Below, one piece after another: positions 50,476-63,100 of a stretch of DNA of 64,000 bases. Source of the stretch: Sinonovacula constricta (Eukaryota > Mollusca > Bivalvia > Cardiida > Solecurtidae); contig CM017564.1 of assembly GCA_007844125.1 (NCBI GenBank), forward strand, positions 20,106,956 to 20,170,955. The letters are read 5' to 3'. The notes beneath the pieces were generated by a model. That model worked only from the letters and a program-made list of their open reading frames with translations. It was not told the DNA's origin and did no database searches. Made by a program: the position numbers and the translations under genes. Within the stretch, counting starts at the first letter, position 1, and every line of letters starts with the position of its first letter.

Positions 50476-50547
50476 GGTTCCATGGTGTAATGGTTAGCAC
50501 TCAGGACTCTGAATCCTGCGATCCGAGTTCAAATCTCGGTGGAACCT
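50476..50547 (+). tRNA. tRNA-Gln (CTG anticodon), canonical
   Basis: Identical to the copy at 33160. TTTTT follows at about 50550. It is the last copy in the window. Confidence 0.94.
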
Positions 50548-51134
50548 TATTTTTAACAGTGTAACTCTTTCTTAATGTAAAACATTTTTTCACCGCTGTT
50601 ATGACAAGACAAAAGATGGAGCAAGTATTGGGTACAAGAAGGTAACACACAGCTGTCGTAGTTGTATGTATATTTAAATAGCGCTATTCACAACAAGCTA
50701 TGTCCGTAATTGTTAACGTTGAAAATACTAACAAATAAATAACATTGGTGATAATCCAGTGGAATATTTATTGCTAAATTGCAAATGTTGATCTCAAGTT
50801 TGTGGAGAAATAATAAGAAAGAACACAAAACGTGAAAATGTTAAATGAAATCAAACTTGTCAATCATTTTAAGAAATGTAGCATTATTATGACACTTGTC
50901 GTGAGTTTATGCAAATTATACATAATAAGTACACCCAATCTATGTTTCAACACGGCATAAAGTTTCATATAAACCACATGATGGTTAATGACAAAGTAAG
51001 TTGAAAATAGTAGTTGTTACACAAATGTATATGTCAGCTTTTACAAACTGATGACAACTCCTTAACGCTCCTCTCTAGAGTGCTTATCAGCTATGTCCCG
51101 GGCTGGCACGTGTCTGGGTCCATTATGTCCATAG

Positions 51135-51319
51135 GTCTGATTAGCATTTTTGAATTTTCGACGTTTCTTTTGTACATTTTTTTGACTTTTTCAATGAACT
51201 ATATGCTCATGCGCGAGTATGTAAGCCCAGACCAACCTCCTGCCGGGCAGGAAAACATGCAATCTGACCTGAATAGACCCAGAAGAGACAGGATGACAGA
51301 TTTTAATAAAAGTTTGTGA
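51135..51319 (+). CDS. Possible terminal exon, unrecognised (weak)
   Basis: A frame opens after an acceptor-like TGTCCATAG and encodes a hydrophobic stretch (LISIFEFSTFLLYIFLTFSM), then a hydrophilic Pro/Arg/Asp-rich tail ending TGA at 51317. AATAAA follows eight bases later at 51327-51332. This would suit the last exon of a membrane protein, but no partner exon, family match or clear codon bias is visible. Confidence 0.2.
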
Positions 51320-51865
51320 AAGGAAAAATAAAACTTGATTAAAAAAATGATAAATTGTATTGTCAATTAACAAAACATTTATTGACACAGCCATGGACAA
51401 TTGACTATACAACCGCACATGAAGATCATGGACACCTATATCGTGATTTAATTGATTCTAATTTATTGTTATTACATATACGACAATTAGGGCAGCGCAT
51501 ACTATCTGCAAAAGATTGGATTATATTTCAAGGTTTTAAATTGGCATCGTTAAATAATTCGGTGCACTTGAAACTGAATGTCTTACACTTACTGCTGTTA
51601 ATTTGAGAGATTGTGTACATATTGTAATTTCGGAATTAAATACTGTCAGAACATCGCTTCATTTTATTTTTTTCTAAAGATCTTTATTCCTAGATTTTTA
51701 TATCTTTAAAGAATTTATTATGAATTCGTATTTAATGCGAGTAATAATAGAAATGTTAACAGTAATGACTTGCTCTACAAACATTGCATGTCTTTAATGA
51801 TCATTTATTGCCCCCTACAAAACATATCATAATTTAATCTAATAAATAATTGCACGCCTGACGCA

Positions 51866-51970
51866 CAGAGGTGGCCGATCGGCTAAAGATGCCGACTTAT
51901 ATCACCCCAGCCCCTCACCGCGTGGGTTCGAGTCCCGGTCAATGAGAGAACATTCATGTGGGGAGGTTTT
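51866..51970 (+). mobile_element. tRNA-derived SINE head, same family as 48691
   Basis: GAGGTGGCCGATCGGCTAAA resembles an A-box region. CACCGCGTGGGTTCGAGTCC is nearly identical to CATCGCGTGGGTTCGAGTCC at 48740. The bodies diverge after CCCGGTC. Confidence 0.55.
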
Positions 51971-52453
51971 CTGCAAGTTAACAGTTTATTTACTCTCAGC
52001 ACATGACATTTATTGGATATGAGGTACAGTGCTTATATTTAAACAAATAATAGAACCAGGTTGTGTTGAAGTAAACAAGTACAGTGATACAAATATAGCA
52101 AAACACAGTATTCCGATTTTAGCACTTTTTAATTATATTCTCTAAAATCTAACATTGAAAATAGCGCGAGAAGTTGTATATTTTTACTCGTGAAATTAAT
52201 CAGAACAATAAAGGTAAGTATGAAAGGAAAACAACTGATCTTCCACAGCATGTACATTATAAAAGAATTTGAAAAGAAATAAAGAAAGAGAAATTAACAA
52301 CGTAAAAAAGGAAACAATATTCATAATCCCGATGATAAGATTTGACCCACAGGGTGTTACATAAATGACAATATGGTGACAACTCCACTCAGAGATGGTT
52401 ATTTCTCCAAGGCTGCGAACACCCGCGGTTCGTTGTGCCGCACCTGTTTTTAG
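51971..52453. other. No gene seen
   Basis: AT-rich intergenic sequence. Confidence 0.5.
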
Positions 52454-52638
52454 TTACGAGTATGTTTAGGCCGACAGGAACAATAGAAACAAAACCAGTT
52501 ACACACGACATCCCTCATCTCGGCTCATACATTTATGGCAGCAGACGCATGTGCAGTTTAGATCAATCGGGACCCCTCGGCGATTTCTTAGGAAATAGAC
52601 CTCGGGAATCATATGCAGAGAAAGTAGTCCGTCCCTGA
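52454..52638 (+). CDS. Possible terminal exon, unrecognised (weak)
   Basis: An acceptor-like CACCTGTTTTTAG precedes a frame of about 61 codons ending TGA at 52636-52638 (TSMFRPTGTIETKPVTHDIP at the start, RPRESYAEKVVRP at the end). Its composition is protein-like, and its GC content is higher than the surroundings. I do not recognise the family and see no upstream exon. Confidence 0.25.
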
Positions 52639-52994
52639 TTGTGACCTCGCGTGATCACTATGAACAATGAAATACGAAATTCTAAATACAGACTGAAGAA
52701 TAGGTAAGCATGAGATTTTCATTGTTTGTTTGAGTGTTTTAATGGATTTAGGTTTTTCTACATGGTATCGAAGGTCGCCATATTTTAACAAACGCGCTTA
52801 GGTAGCCGAATTACAACCGACCATATCACTGAATCTATAAATAGATGGTTGTATCACTACTATGGTTTACGAGGTTATTTTCCGAAAGTTACGGAAATGG
52901 CCGAGTTGTTACGATTGCAGTTTAGATATGCTCAGAAAGAATCACCCAGCGGATTGTAACTCTGGCCGTCAACTGATGTCCGACCAATTCAAGA

Positions 52995-53052
52995 TGACGT
53001 CAGCGGCACGTGCCGTGTATGCTCGTGACGATCAGGGACGCTGATGACGTCA
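52995..53052. promoter_or_regulatory. Two CRE palindromes flanking an E-box
   Basis: TGACGTCA at 52995-53002 and 53045-53052, with CACGTG at about 53009-53014 between them. The surroundings are relatively CpG-rich, so this could be a promoter, but no transcript start is evident. The + frame at 52862-53044 overlaps it and is unrecognised. Confidence 0.35.
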
Positions 53053-53296
53053 TCATACCACGACAGTTATCATTTACACGTACAGAAACAGCGGCGGTTG
53101 AAACAAGAAAAGCTCGACAGACAAGAAGTGTTACATGTTCATAGAGATCCAGAGGTGAAATTCCATACAGACTTAGTAGGTACTTAGTTGATCCTTGGAA
53201 AAGGAAATAAATAAACAGGTTGGCTTTTGAGCTTCAAATATCTTTGGTAATAATTCACTTAACACGCTACAAGGAAGCCAAAACATTAATAATTTC

Positions 53297-53505
53297 TCTC
53301 TTTCCTCTTTTTTTTTCTCTCTCTCTCTCTCCTTCTCTCTCTCTCTTTCTCTCTCTCTCCTTCGCTCTCTCTCCTTCTCTCTCTCTCCTTCTTTCTCTCC
53401 TTCTCTCTCTATCTCTCTCTCCTTCTCTCTCTCTCCTCTCTCTCTCCCCCTCTCTCTCTCCTTCTCTCTTTCTCTCTCCTTCTCTCACTCTCTCTCTCTC
53501 TTCAC
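53297..53505. repeat. (CT)n-rich microsatellite
   Basis: CTCTCTCT with regular CCTT interruptions. It is followed at 53539-53600 by a G-run and a (GT)n run. Open frames on both strands are artefacts. Confidence 0.95.
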
Positions 53506-53605
53506 TTTAACATTAACACGAGTGTGTGCGCGTACGCGCAGCGGGGGATGGGGGGGGGGAGGGGAGGGCTAGGAGGTGTGTGTGTGTGTGTGTTCTTGTT
53601 AGTGA

Positions 53606-56600
53606 TAATCAAATAAATTGATGTAATAGATGTGTACATATCTTGAACCTGAAAACTATACACTTATCATCGTTCTTCCTACAAAATCAGCAGTTTAAAA
53701 CTGTACATGTTCGCAATGGCACAAAATCCATAACAAGAGGACTACATTCCAATATCAAATAAACAGCTATAACCAAATGCTATTTCGTAAATCGTTTAAA
53801 CTTCGAACTTTTTTGTTCTTTGAAATCGGAATTCAGAAGTCATATTTTGCATACAGACTTGGTAGGTATACAGTTGTTCCTTGGAAAAGAAATAAACAAA
53901 AAAGTCGGGGTTTATTGGTGTAATATTTTGTGTATACCCTTGTCTAGTGCTTTTCAATGTTTTGAAATTTATTGCGACACAAATATGACCTTTGACATTT
54001 TTTCGTATTGTTAAAACTTTTATAGTAACACTTTTCATAAAAAAAAAACTAACTGTGTACATATCTTAAAATGTGAAAACTGTACACATATCATCTTTTC
54101 CCTACAAAACAGCAGTTCAAATGTGTTGTTTTTACAATATAGCTTTTACATCAGCACATGTATATTAGGAATAATTACCTACGAAAACTTGAAAGCTATA
54201 ACCAAAACATTAGTCCATAAATCGTTTAAAACATCTATTTTTGCATGTCCTTTGCAACGGACTCGCCACGTGTGTACAAAGTATTGTAGAGGCATTTAGA
54301 GGCAATCATGGTAAATTGCATTCAGAATATTTTCTTAACACAATTTAGAAACTGATGCTCAAACCATGGATTGTGGTTCAAGAGCACTATTCATGTGATT
54401 TGTTTGAAGTTAATTGAGCTTTATTGCGTTGCGATGCACTCACCTTATGCCCAGCGAGGAATGAAGGGTTTATGCTGTATTGTATATTCTCATTGTATGC
54501 GGGCCAATATGACACTGAAAGATAAGCACTTATCATTGTGAGAAATGAAGAATTATAAGCATGTTTGTAATTTCAAACCTAATCTGAACGTTATTTCATA
54601 TTGACTTGTCTAGTCTTGTTCTAATCTTTGTACTGAATAGGACAAGGTCATATGAGCAATACAACACATATTTCAGTTAGATTGTTCAGATTTAAACACT
54701 TCTATCAGTTAAAGGTGGGTTTCGACAGTTTGGACCGGAAATTTTCTCCTCAAATTACCAAATAAGTCATTGTTACATGAAAAGGTCCAGCAAAAATGCT
54801 GTGTGAACAGTAAAACACAAATCCCCACTCGTCACTGCGAACAGGTATTTTCTATCTGAGCCACGCTGCAGAGGTGGCTATTTTTAAACTAGGAAAATCA
54901 TGTGACAATTTACTTTTGAGATCGCGTTATATCGTCATCCATGAAGTCAGCTCTGACGTCGGTATCTATTTTTAGCAGAGAACATCACCGTGCTTGTTTA
55001 TAAATTTGGAGGGAATTAACTTTTGGAGTGATTTCGTCTAACGATATAGGCAGGGTTCAAAATCGTCTTTACCTTTACTTAAGTATATGTTTATGCAGAA
55101 ATTATGCACAGATTCTCAGCAACCATAGACAAATCTTGTTACATGCATATGATATAGGTAAACCCTTGGATACAATCTTTAAAGTGGCACAACACCGGGA
55201 CAAGACATATACAAAGTAGAAAAACCTCAGCTGCGGTCAAAGGACAGTACTTTAGGTTAGATCTTCCAGATGACGTACCTTCGTGGTTGTGTCTAGTTCC
55301 AAGTTTATTCTAAACAAAAATGTGTACAAAGATTGCGACGTTTCTTGTTTTCAATGATCTCTATACTATGACACTCCCTAGCCCGCCGATTTTGGGGAAT
55401 TTTGCTTCCGCGTTTTAAAAAAGATTTAAAAATTAAAATAATATTTTATTTGTTCAACTGAACGTTTATAATTTGAATGTAAAGTACAATATTGTACACA
55501 CAGGCGTCTTTGTATAGAACGTTTTAGTATTGGAAAGCAATCCATACACACAACTCTGTCAGCGCTTTCACCCAGACTGTTTTTAGTATGGTGTTGACAC
55601 ATTGTACAAGTGGTAGTGGGATGTCGACAAAATGTAAAAAATATTGGCACTTAGAGTATTTACAAAGTGGTGACCAAATGCTATCAGTCGAATTCCAAAG
55701 GAATCAACCGGCCCCGACTCATTAAGCTAGATGAGTGGTATAGTGTAATACTGATATTTTTTTATATTAATCAAATAATTACGATATTAAAAGTTCTATA
55801 TAATAGATCCTATGTAAAACAGCATACATCTTATGTGAATGAAAGATGGGTTACATATTCCAGGACTTGAAAATATATAAATGTTTATTTTGTACGAATA
55901 TTTATTTATTTATGAAAAATGGACAAGGGCCATAAAGGTGTTATTTTAATTCTTTTCTTCGTTATATACGTATAACCATAGTTTACAATGCTTTGCTGGA
56001 TATATAGTTCTGTGTTTAAATACACAGGGGTTTCGCTAAAGCTGCTTAGTTATAACTGGGCTGTTTTAAGGTTTGGCCAAGAAGTAATGTAAAATGTCAT
56101 CGTGCGTTTTTACACACCGAACTATATGGCAGTCATTAGCAAGACTCGCTTGTTTTCATGTGAAGAAAGGGATCTTAATGACAGTGTTAAATGAATGTAT
56201 GTTGTAATATTTGGCGCTTGGTATATTAATCGACTCATTGTGTCTTACCGCAGCAATTTGCAGCATTTCCTGCACGTTGTATAACAGATTAAAGGAATAC
56301 AATTACTCCATCATAATAACATCCATCAAAGTGATGCTTGATTGGGAAAACAAGTCACATTTGACGTTCAACGATATCAACACATCCTCCTCCCAAGAAA
56401 ATAAAAACGAAAAGAAAATACCAACAAAAACACAACAAACTTACCAGTATTTGCATGTATATTGGAAATTGTTTCCTATAGCTAAATTAACATTTTGTAC
56501 GTAGCATGGCACCAGTTACATCCGAGAGGTGACCGTCTTGAAGACGGAAATACCCGAAAAGTTCCGATATAAACCGAATTATTGCTCAATGCCTCGGAAT

Positions 56601-57111
56601 GATAGTTGTCTCCACTGTGTTAGACTCCGCCATTTATTACAGGTGTCTAACATATAGTGATGTTTGATACATGGAAGGGAAATGACTCAGAACAAAACTA
56701 TGACATGGCACTATAAGTGTTACAACATATTATAAGATTTGGGAGAGCACTAGACATTGGTAGCTATGATGGAGATAGAAGTAAACTGATAAAAACCAAG
56801 ACAATACACAAAACAGAAAATCTAACAGTTACCGACTTGGAACAGAGAATCGCAAACATGACCGATTGCGGTGCTCAAACCAGTTTTCAGAAATATAACC
56901 TTGTATTTCCTAAGTGTTTTTCTTTTTAATATGACATACAGTGAAAAAGGAACTGATGTGGTACAAAGTTCAAACAAAAATGACTTATATTTGCGTGAAA
57001 TAATGACGTCATAAAAAGCTAACAACACTGTTTTCGTTTGAAATACATATCGCAGCAATGCATTAATAGTCATTTAACGACAGCCAACTATTCAGGCTCA
57101 GATTAACATTT
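53606..57111. other. No gene seen
   Basis: AT-rich sequence with several open frames under 100 codons and no recognisable domain. Two stretches share wording (TTCCATACAGACTTAGTAGG near 53161 and TTGCATACAGACTTGGTAGG near 53847, each followed by a TTGTTCCTTGGAAAAG-like run), a small dispersed duplication. A TGACGTCA lies at 57004-57011. Confidence 0.45.
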
Positions 57112-60100
57112 GCATTTGTCTGGGTATAACCACTGGCTCACCGCATGTCGGCGTAAAGACCTCCCCACATCTGTCTGGGTATAACCACTGGCGCACCACA
57201 TGTCGGCGTGAAGACCTCCCCACATATGTCTGGGTATAACCACTGGCTCACCGCATGTCGGCGTGAAGACCTCCCCACATCTGTCTGGGTATAACCATTG
57301 GCGCACCGCATGTCGGCGTGAAGACCTCCCCACATATGTCTGGGTATAACCACTGGCGCACCACATGTCGGCGTGAAGACCTCCCCACATATGTCTGGGT
57401 ATAACCATTGGCGCACCGCATGTCGGCGTGAAGATCTCCCCACATATGTCTGGGTATAACCACTGGCTCACCGCATGTCGGCGTGAAGACCTCCCCACAT
57501 CTGTCTGGGTATAACCACTGGCGCACCGCATGTCGGCGTGAAAACCTCCACATTTGTCTGGGAATAACCATTGGCGCACCGCATGACGGCGTGAAGATCT
57601 CCCCACATTTGTATGGATATAACCACAGTCCCACCACATGTCAGCGTGAAGACCTCCCCATATCTGTCTGGATATACCCACAGTCCCACCACACGTCAGC
57701 GTGAAGACCTCCCCACATCTATCTGAGTATAACCACTGGCGCACCGCATGTCGGCGTGAAGACCCCCCACACATTTGTCTGGGTATAACCACTGGCGCAC
57801 CGCATGTCGGCGTGAAGACCCCCCACACATTTGTCTGGGTATAACCACTGGCGCACCGCATGTCGGCGTGAAGACCCCCCACACATTTGTATGGATATAA
57901 CCACTGGCGCACCGCATGTCGGCGTGAAGAAGTCCCCACATCTGTCTGGGAATAACTACTGGCTCACCACATGTCGGCGTAAAGACCTCCCCACATTTGT
58001 ATGCGAAAAACCACTGGCTCATCGCATGTCGGCGTGAAGTCCTCCCCACATCTGTATGGATATAACCACTGGCGCACCGCATGTCGGCGTGAAGACCTCC
58101 CCACATCTGTATGGATATAACCACTGGCGCACCGCATGTCGGCGTGAAGACCTCCCCACATCTGTCTGGATATAACCACTGGCGCACCGCATGTCTGCGT
58201 GAAGTCCTCCCCGCATCTGTCTGGATATAACCACTGGCGCACCGCATGTCGGCGTGAAGACCTCCCCACATCTGTCTTGATATAACCACAGTCCCACCAC
58301 ATGTCGGCGTGAAGACCTCTCCACATCTGTCTGGATATAAGCACTGGCGCACCGCATGTCGGCGTGAAGACCTCCCCACATCTGTCTGGATATAACCACT
58401 GGCTCACCGCATGTCGGCGTGAAGACCTCCCGACATCTGTCTGGATATAACCACTGGCTCACCGCATGTCGGCGTGAAGACCTCCCCACATCTGTCTGGA
58501 TATAACCACTGGCGCACCGCATGTCGGCGTGAAGACCTCACCACATCTGTCTGGATATAACCACTGGCGCACCGCATGTCGGCGTGAAGACCTCCCCACA
58601 TCTGTCTTGATATAACCACAGTCCCACCACATGTCGGCGTGAAGACCTCCCCACATCTGTATGGATATAACCACTGGCGCACCACATGTCGGCGTGAAGA
58701 CCTCCCCACATCTGTCTGGATATAACCACTGGCTCACCGCATGTCGGCGTGAAGACCTCCCCACATCTGTCTGGATATAAGCACTGGCGCACCGCATGTC
58801 GGCGTGAAGACCTCCCCACATCTGTCTGGATATAACCACTGGCTCACCGCATGTCGGCGTGAAGACCTCCCCACATCTGTCTGGATATAACCACAGTTCC
58901 ATCGCATGTCGGCGTGAAGTCCTCCCCACATCTGTCTGGATAAAAGCACTGGCGCACCGCATGTCGGCGTGAAGACCTCCCCACATCTGTCTGGATATAA
59001 CCACTGGCGCACCGCATGTCGGCGTGAAGACCTCCCCACATCTGTCTGGATATAACCACTGGCTCACCGCATGTCGGCGTGAAGACCTCCCCACATCTGT
59101 CTGGATATAAGCACTGGCGCACCGCATGTCGGCGTGAAGACCTCCCCACATCTGTCTGGATATAACCACTGGCTCACCGCATGTCGGCGTGAAGACCTCC
59201 CCACATCTGTCTGGATATAACCACAGTTCCATCGCATGTCGGCGTGAAGTCCTCCCCACATCTGTCTGGATAAAAGCACTGGCGCACCGCATGTCGGCGT
59301 GAAGACCTCCCCACATCTGTCTGGATATAACCACTGGCGCACCGCATGTCGGCGTGAAGTCCTCCCTACATCTGTCTGGATATAACCACTGGCTCACCGC
59401 ATGTCGGCGTGAAGACCTCCCCACATCTGTCTGGATATAACCACTGGCTCACCGCATGTCGGCGTGAAGACCTCCCCACATCTGTCTGGATATAAGCAGT
59501 GGCGCACCGCATGTCGGCGTGAAGACCTCCCCACATCTGTCTGGATATAACCACAGTCCCACCACATGTCGGCGTGAAGACCTCCTCACATCTGTCTGGG
59601 TATAACCACAGTCCCACCACATGTCGGCGTGAAGACCTCCTCACATCTGTCTGGGTATAACCACAGTCCCACCACATGTCGGCGTGAAGACCTCCTCACA
59701 TCTGTCTGGGTACAACCACAGTCCCACCGCATGTCGGCGTGAAGACCTCCTCACATCTGTCTGGGTACAACCACAGTCCCACCGCATGTCGGCGTGAAGA
59801 CCTCCCCACATCCGTCTGGGTATAACCACAGTCCCACCGCATGTCGGCGTGAAGACCTCCTCACATCTGTCTGGGTACAACCACAGTCCCACCGCATGTC
59901 GGCGTGAAGACCTCCTCACATCTGTCTGGGTATAACCACAGTCCCACCGCATGTCGGCGTGAAGACCTCCTCACATCCGTCTGGGTATAACCACAGTCCC
60001 ACCACATGTCGGCGTGAAGACCTCCTCACATCTGTCTGGGTATAACCCCAGTCCCACCATATGTCGGCGTGAAGACCTCCCCACATCTGTCTGGGTATAA

Positions 60101-63100
60101 CCACAGTCCCACCGCATGTCGGCGTGAAGACCTCCCCACATCTGTCTGGGTATAACCCCAGTCCCACCACATGTCGGCGTGAAGACCTCCCCACATCTGT
60201 CTGGGTATAACCACAGTCCCACCGTATGTCGGCGTGAAGACCTCCTCACATCTGTCTGGGTATAACCACAGTCCCACCGCATGTCGGCGTGAAGACCTCC
60301 CCACATCTGTCTGCGTATAACCACAGTCCCACCGTATGTCGGCGTGAAGACCTCCCCACATCTGTCTGCGTATAACCACAGTCCCACCGTATGTCGGCGT
60401 GAAGACCTCCTCACATCTGTCTGGGTATAACCACAGTCCCACCACATGTCGGCGTGAAGACCCCCCCACATCTGTCTGGGTATAACCACAGTCCCACCGT
60501 ATGTCGGCGTGAAGACCTCCCCACATCTGTCTGGGTATAACCACAGTCCCACCGGATGTCGGCGTGAAGACCTCCTCACATCTGTCTGCGTATAACCACA
60601 GTCCCACCGTATGTCGGCGTGAAGACCTCCTCACATCTGTCTGCGTATAACCACAGTCCCACCGTATGTCGGCGTGAAGACCTCCCCACATCTGTCTGCG
60701 TATAACCACAGTCCCACCGTATGTCGGCGTGAAGACCTCCTCACATCTGTCTGGGTATAACCACAGTCCCACCGTATGTCGGCGTGAAGACCTCCTCACA
60801 TCTGTCTGCGTATAACCACAGTCCCACCGTATGTCGGCGTGAAGACCTCCTCACATCTGTCTGCGTATAACCACAGTCCCACCGTATGTCGGCGTGAAGA
60901 CCTCCCCACATCTGTCTGGATATAACCACAGTCCCACCACATGTCGGCGTGAAGACCTCCTCACATCCGTCTGGGTATAACCACAGTCCCACCGCATGTC
61001 GGCGTGAAGACCTCCCCACATCTGTCTGGGTACAACCACAGTCCCACCGTATGTCGGCGTGAAGACCTCCTCACATCTGTCTGCGTATAACCACAGTCCC
61101 ACCGTATGTCGGCGTGAAGACCTCCTCACATCTGTCTGGATATAACCACTGGCACACCGCATGTCGGCGTGAAGACCTCACATCTGTCTGCGTATAACCA
61201 CAGTCCCATCGTATGTCGGCGTGAAGACCTCCTCACATCTGTCTGGATATAACCACAGTCCCACCACATGTCGGCGTGAAGACCTCACATCTGTCTGCGT
61301 ATAACCACAGTCCCATCGCATGTCGCCGTGAAGACCTCCTCACATCTGTCTGGGTATAACCACAGTCCCACCGTATGTCGGCGTGAAGACCTCCCCACAT
61401 CTGTCTGCGTATAACCACAGTCCCACCACATGTCGGCGTGAAGACCTCCTCACATCTGTCTGGGTATAACCACTGGCGCACCGCATGTCGGCGTGAAGAC
61501 CTCCCCACATCTGTCTGGGTATAACCACAGTCCCACCAAATGTCGGCGTGAAGACCTCCTCACATCCATCTGGGTATAACCACAGTCCCACCGCCTGTCG
61601 GCGTGAAGACCTCCCAACATCTGTCTGGGTATAACCACAGTCCCATCGCCTGTCGGCGTGAAGACCTCCTCACATCCATCTGGGTATAACCACAGTCCCA
61701 CCGCCTGTCGGCGTGAAGACCTCCCAACATCTGTTTGGGTATAACCATAGTCCCACCACATGTCGGCGTGAAGACCTCCCCACATCTGTCTGGGTATAAC
61801 CACTGGCGCACCACATGTCGGCGTGAAGACCTCCCCACATCTGTCTGGGTATAACCACAGTCCCACCACATGTCGGCGTGAAGACCTCCCCACATCTGTC
61901 TGGGTATAACCACAGTCCCACCACATGTCGGCGTGAAGACCTCCCAACATCTGTCTGGGTATAACATAGTCCCATCGCCTGTCGGCGTGAAGACCTCCTC
62001 ACATCCATCTGGGTATAACCACAGTCCCACCGCCTGTCGGCGTGAAGACCTCCCAACATCTGTCTGGGTATAACCACAGTCCCACCGTATGTCGGCGTGA
62101 AGACCTCCCCACATCTGTCTGGGTATAACCACAGTCCCACCACATGTCGGCGTGAAGACCTCCCAACATCTGTCTGGGTATAACCACATTCCCATCGCCT
62201 GTCGGCGTGAAGACCTCCTCACATCCATCTGGGTATAACCACAGTCCCACCGTATGTCGGCGTGAAGACCTCCCCACATCTGTCTGGGTATAGCCACAGT
62301 CCCACCACATGTCGGCGTGAAGACCTCCACACATCTGTCTGGGTATAACCACAGTCCCACCGCATGTCGGCGTGAAGACCTCCCAACATCTGTCTGGGTA
62401 TAACCACAGTCCCACCGTATGTCGGCGTGAAGACCTCCCCACATCTGTCTGGGTATAGCCACAGTCCCACCACATGTCGGCGTGAAGACCTCCCCACATC
62501 TGTCTGGGTATAACCACAGTCCCACCGCATGTCGGCGTGAAGACCTCCCCACATCTGTCTGGGTATAACCACAGTCCCACCGTATGTCGGCGTGAAGACC
62601 TCCCCACATCTGTCTGGATATAACCACAGTTCCATCGCATGTCGGCGTGAAGTCCTCCCCACATCTGTCTGGATAAAAGCACTGGCGCACCGCATGTCGG
62701 CGTGAAGACCTCCCCACATCTTTCTGGATATAACCACTGGCGCACCGCATGTCGGCGTGAAGTCCTCCCCACATCTGTCTGGATATAACCACTGGCTCAC
62801 CGCATGTCGGCGTGAAGACCTCCCCACATCTGTCTGGATATAAGCACTGGCTCACCGCATGTCGGCGTGAAGACCTCCCCACATCTGTCTGGATATAAGC
62901 ACTGGCGCACCGCATGTCGGCGTGAAGACCTCCCCACATCTGTCTGGATATAACCACAGTCCCACCACATGTCGGCGTGAAGACCTCCTCACATCTGTCT
63001 GGGTATAACCACAGTCCCACCACATGTCGGCGTGAAGACCTCCTCACATCTGTCTGGGTATAACCACAGTCCCACCACATGTCGGCGTGAAGACCTCCTC

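Noticed and set aside
53220..53510. Ser/Leu and Arg/Glu frames on opposite strands
   Set aside because: Both are translations of the CT microsatellite.
55426..55650. Minus frame with several Cys pairs, possible zinc finger
   Set aside because: Cys spacing fits no family I recognise; isolated, and ends in AT-rich sequence.
61560..63080. 506-codon minus frame with 55-residue repeats, and its many shorter relatives from 57103 on
   Set aside because: All minus frames of the 55-bp satellite are open by monomer composition. Overlapping frames are equally long and breaks come from a common variant, so there is no sign of coding selection.
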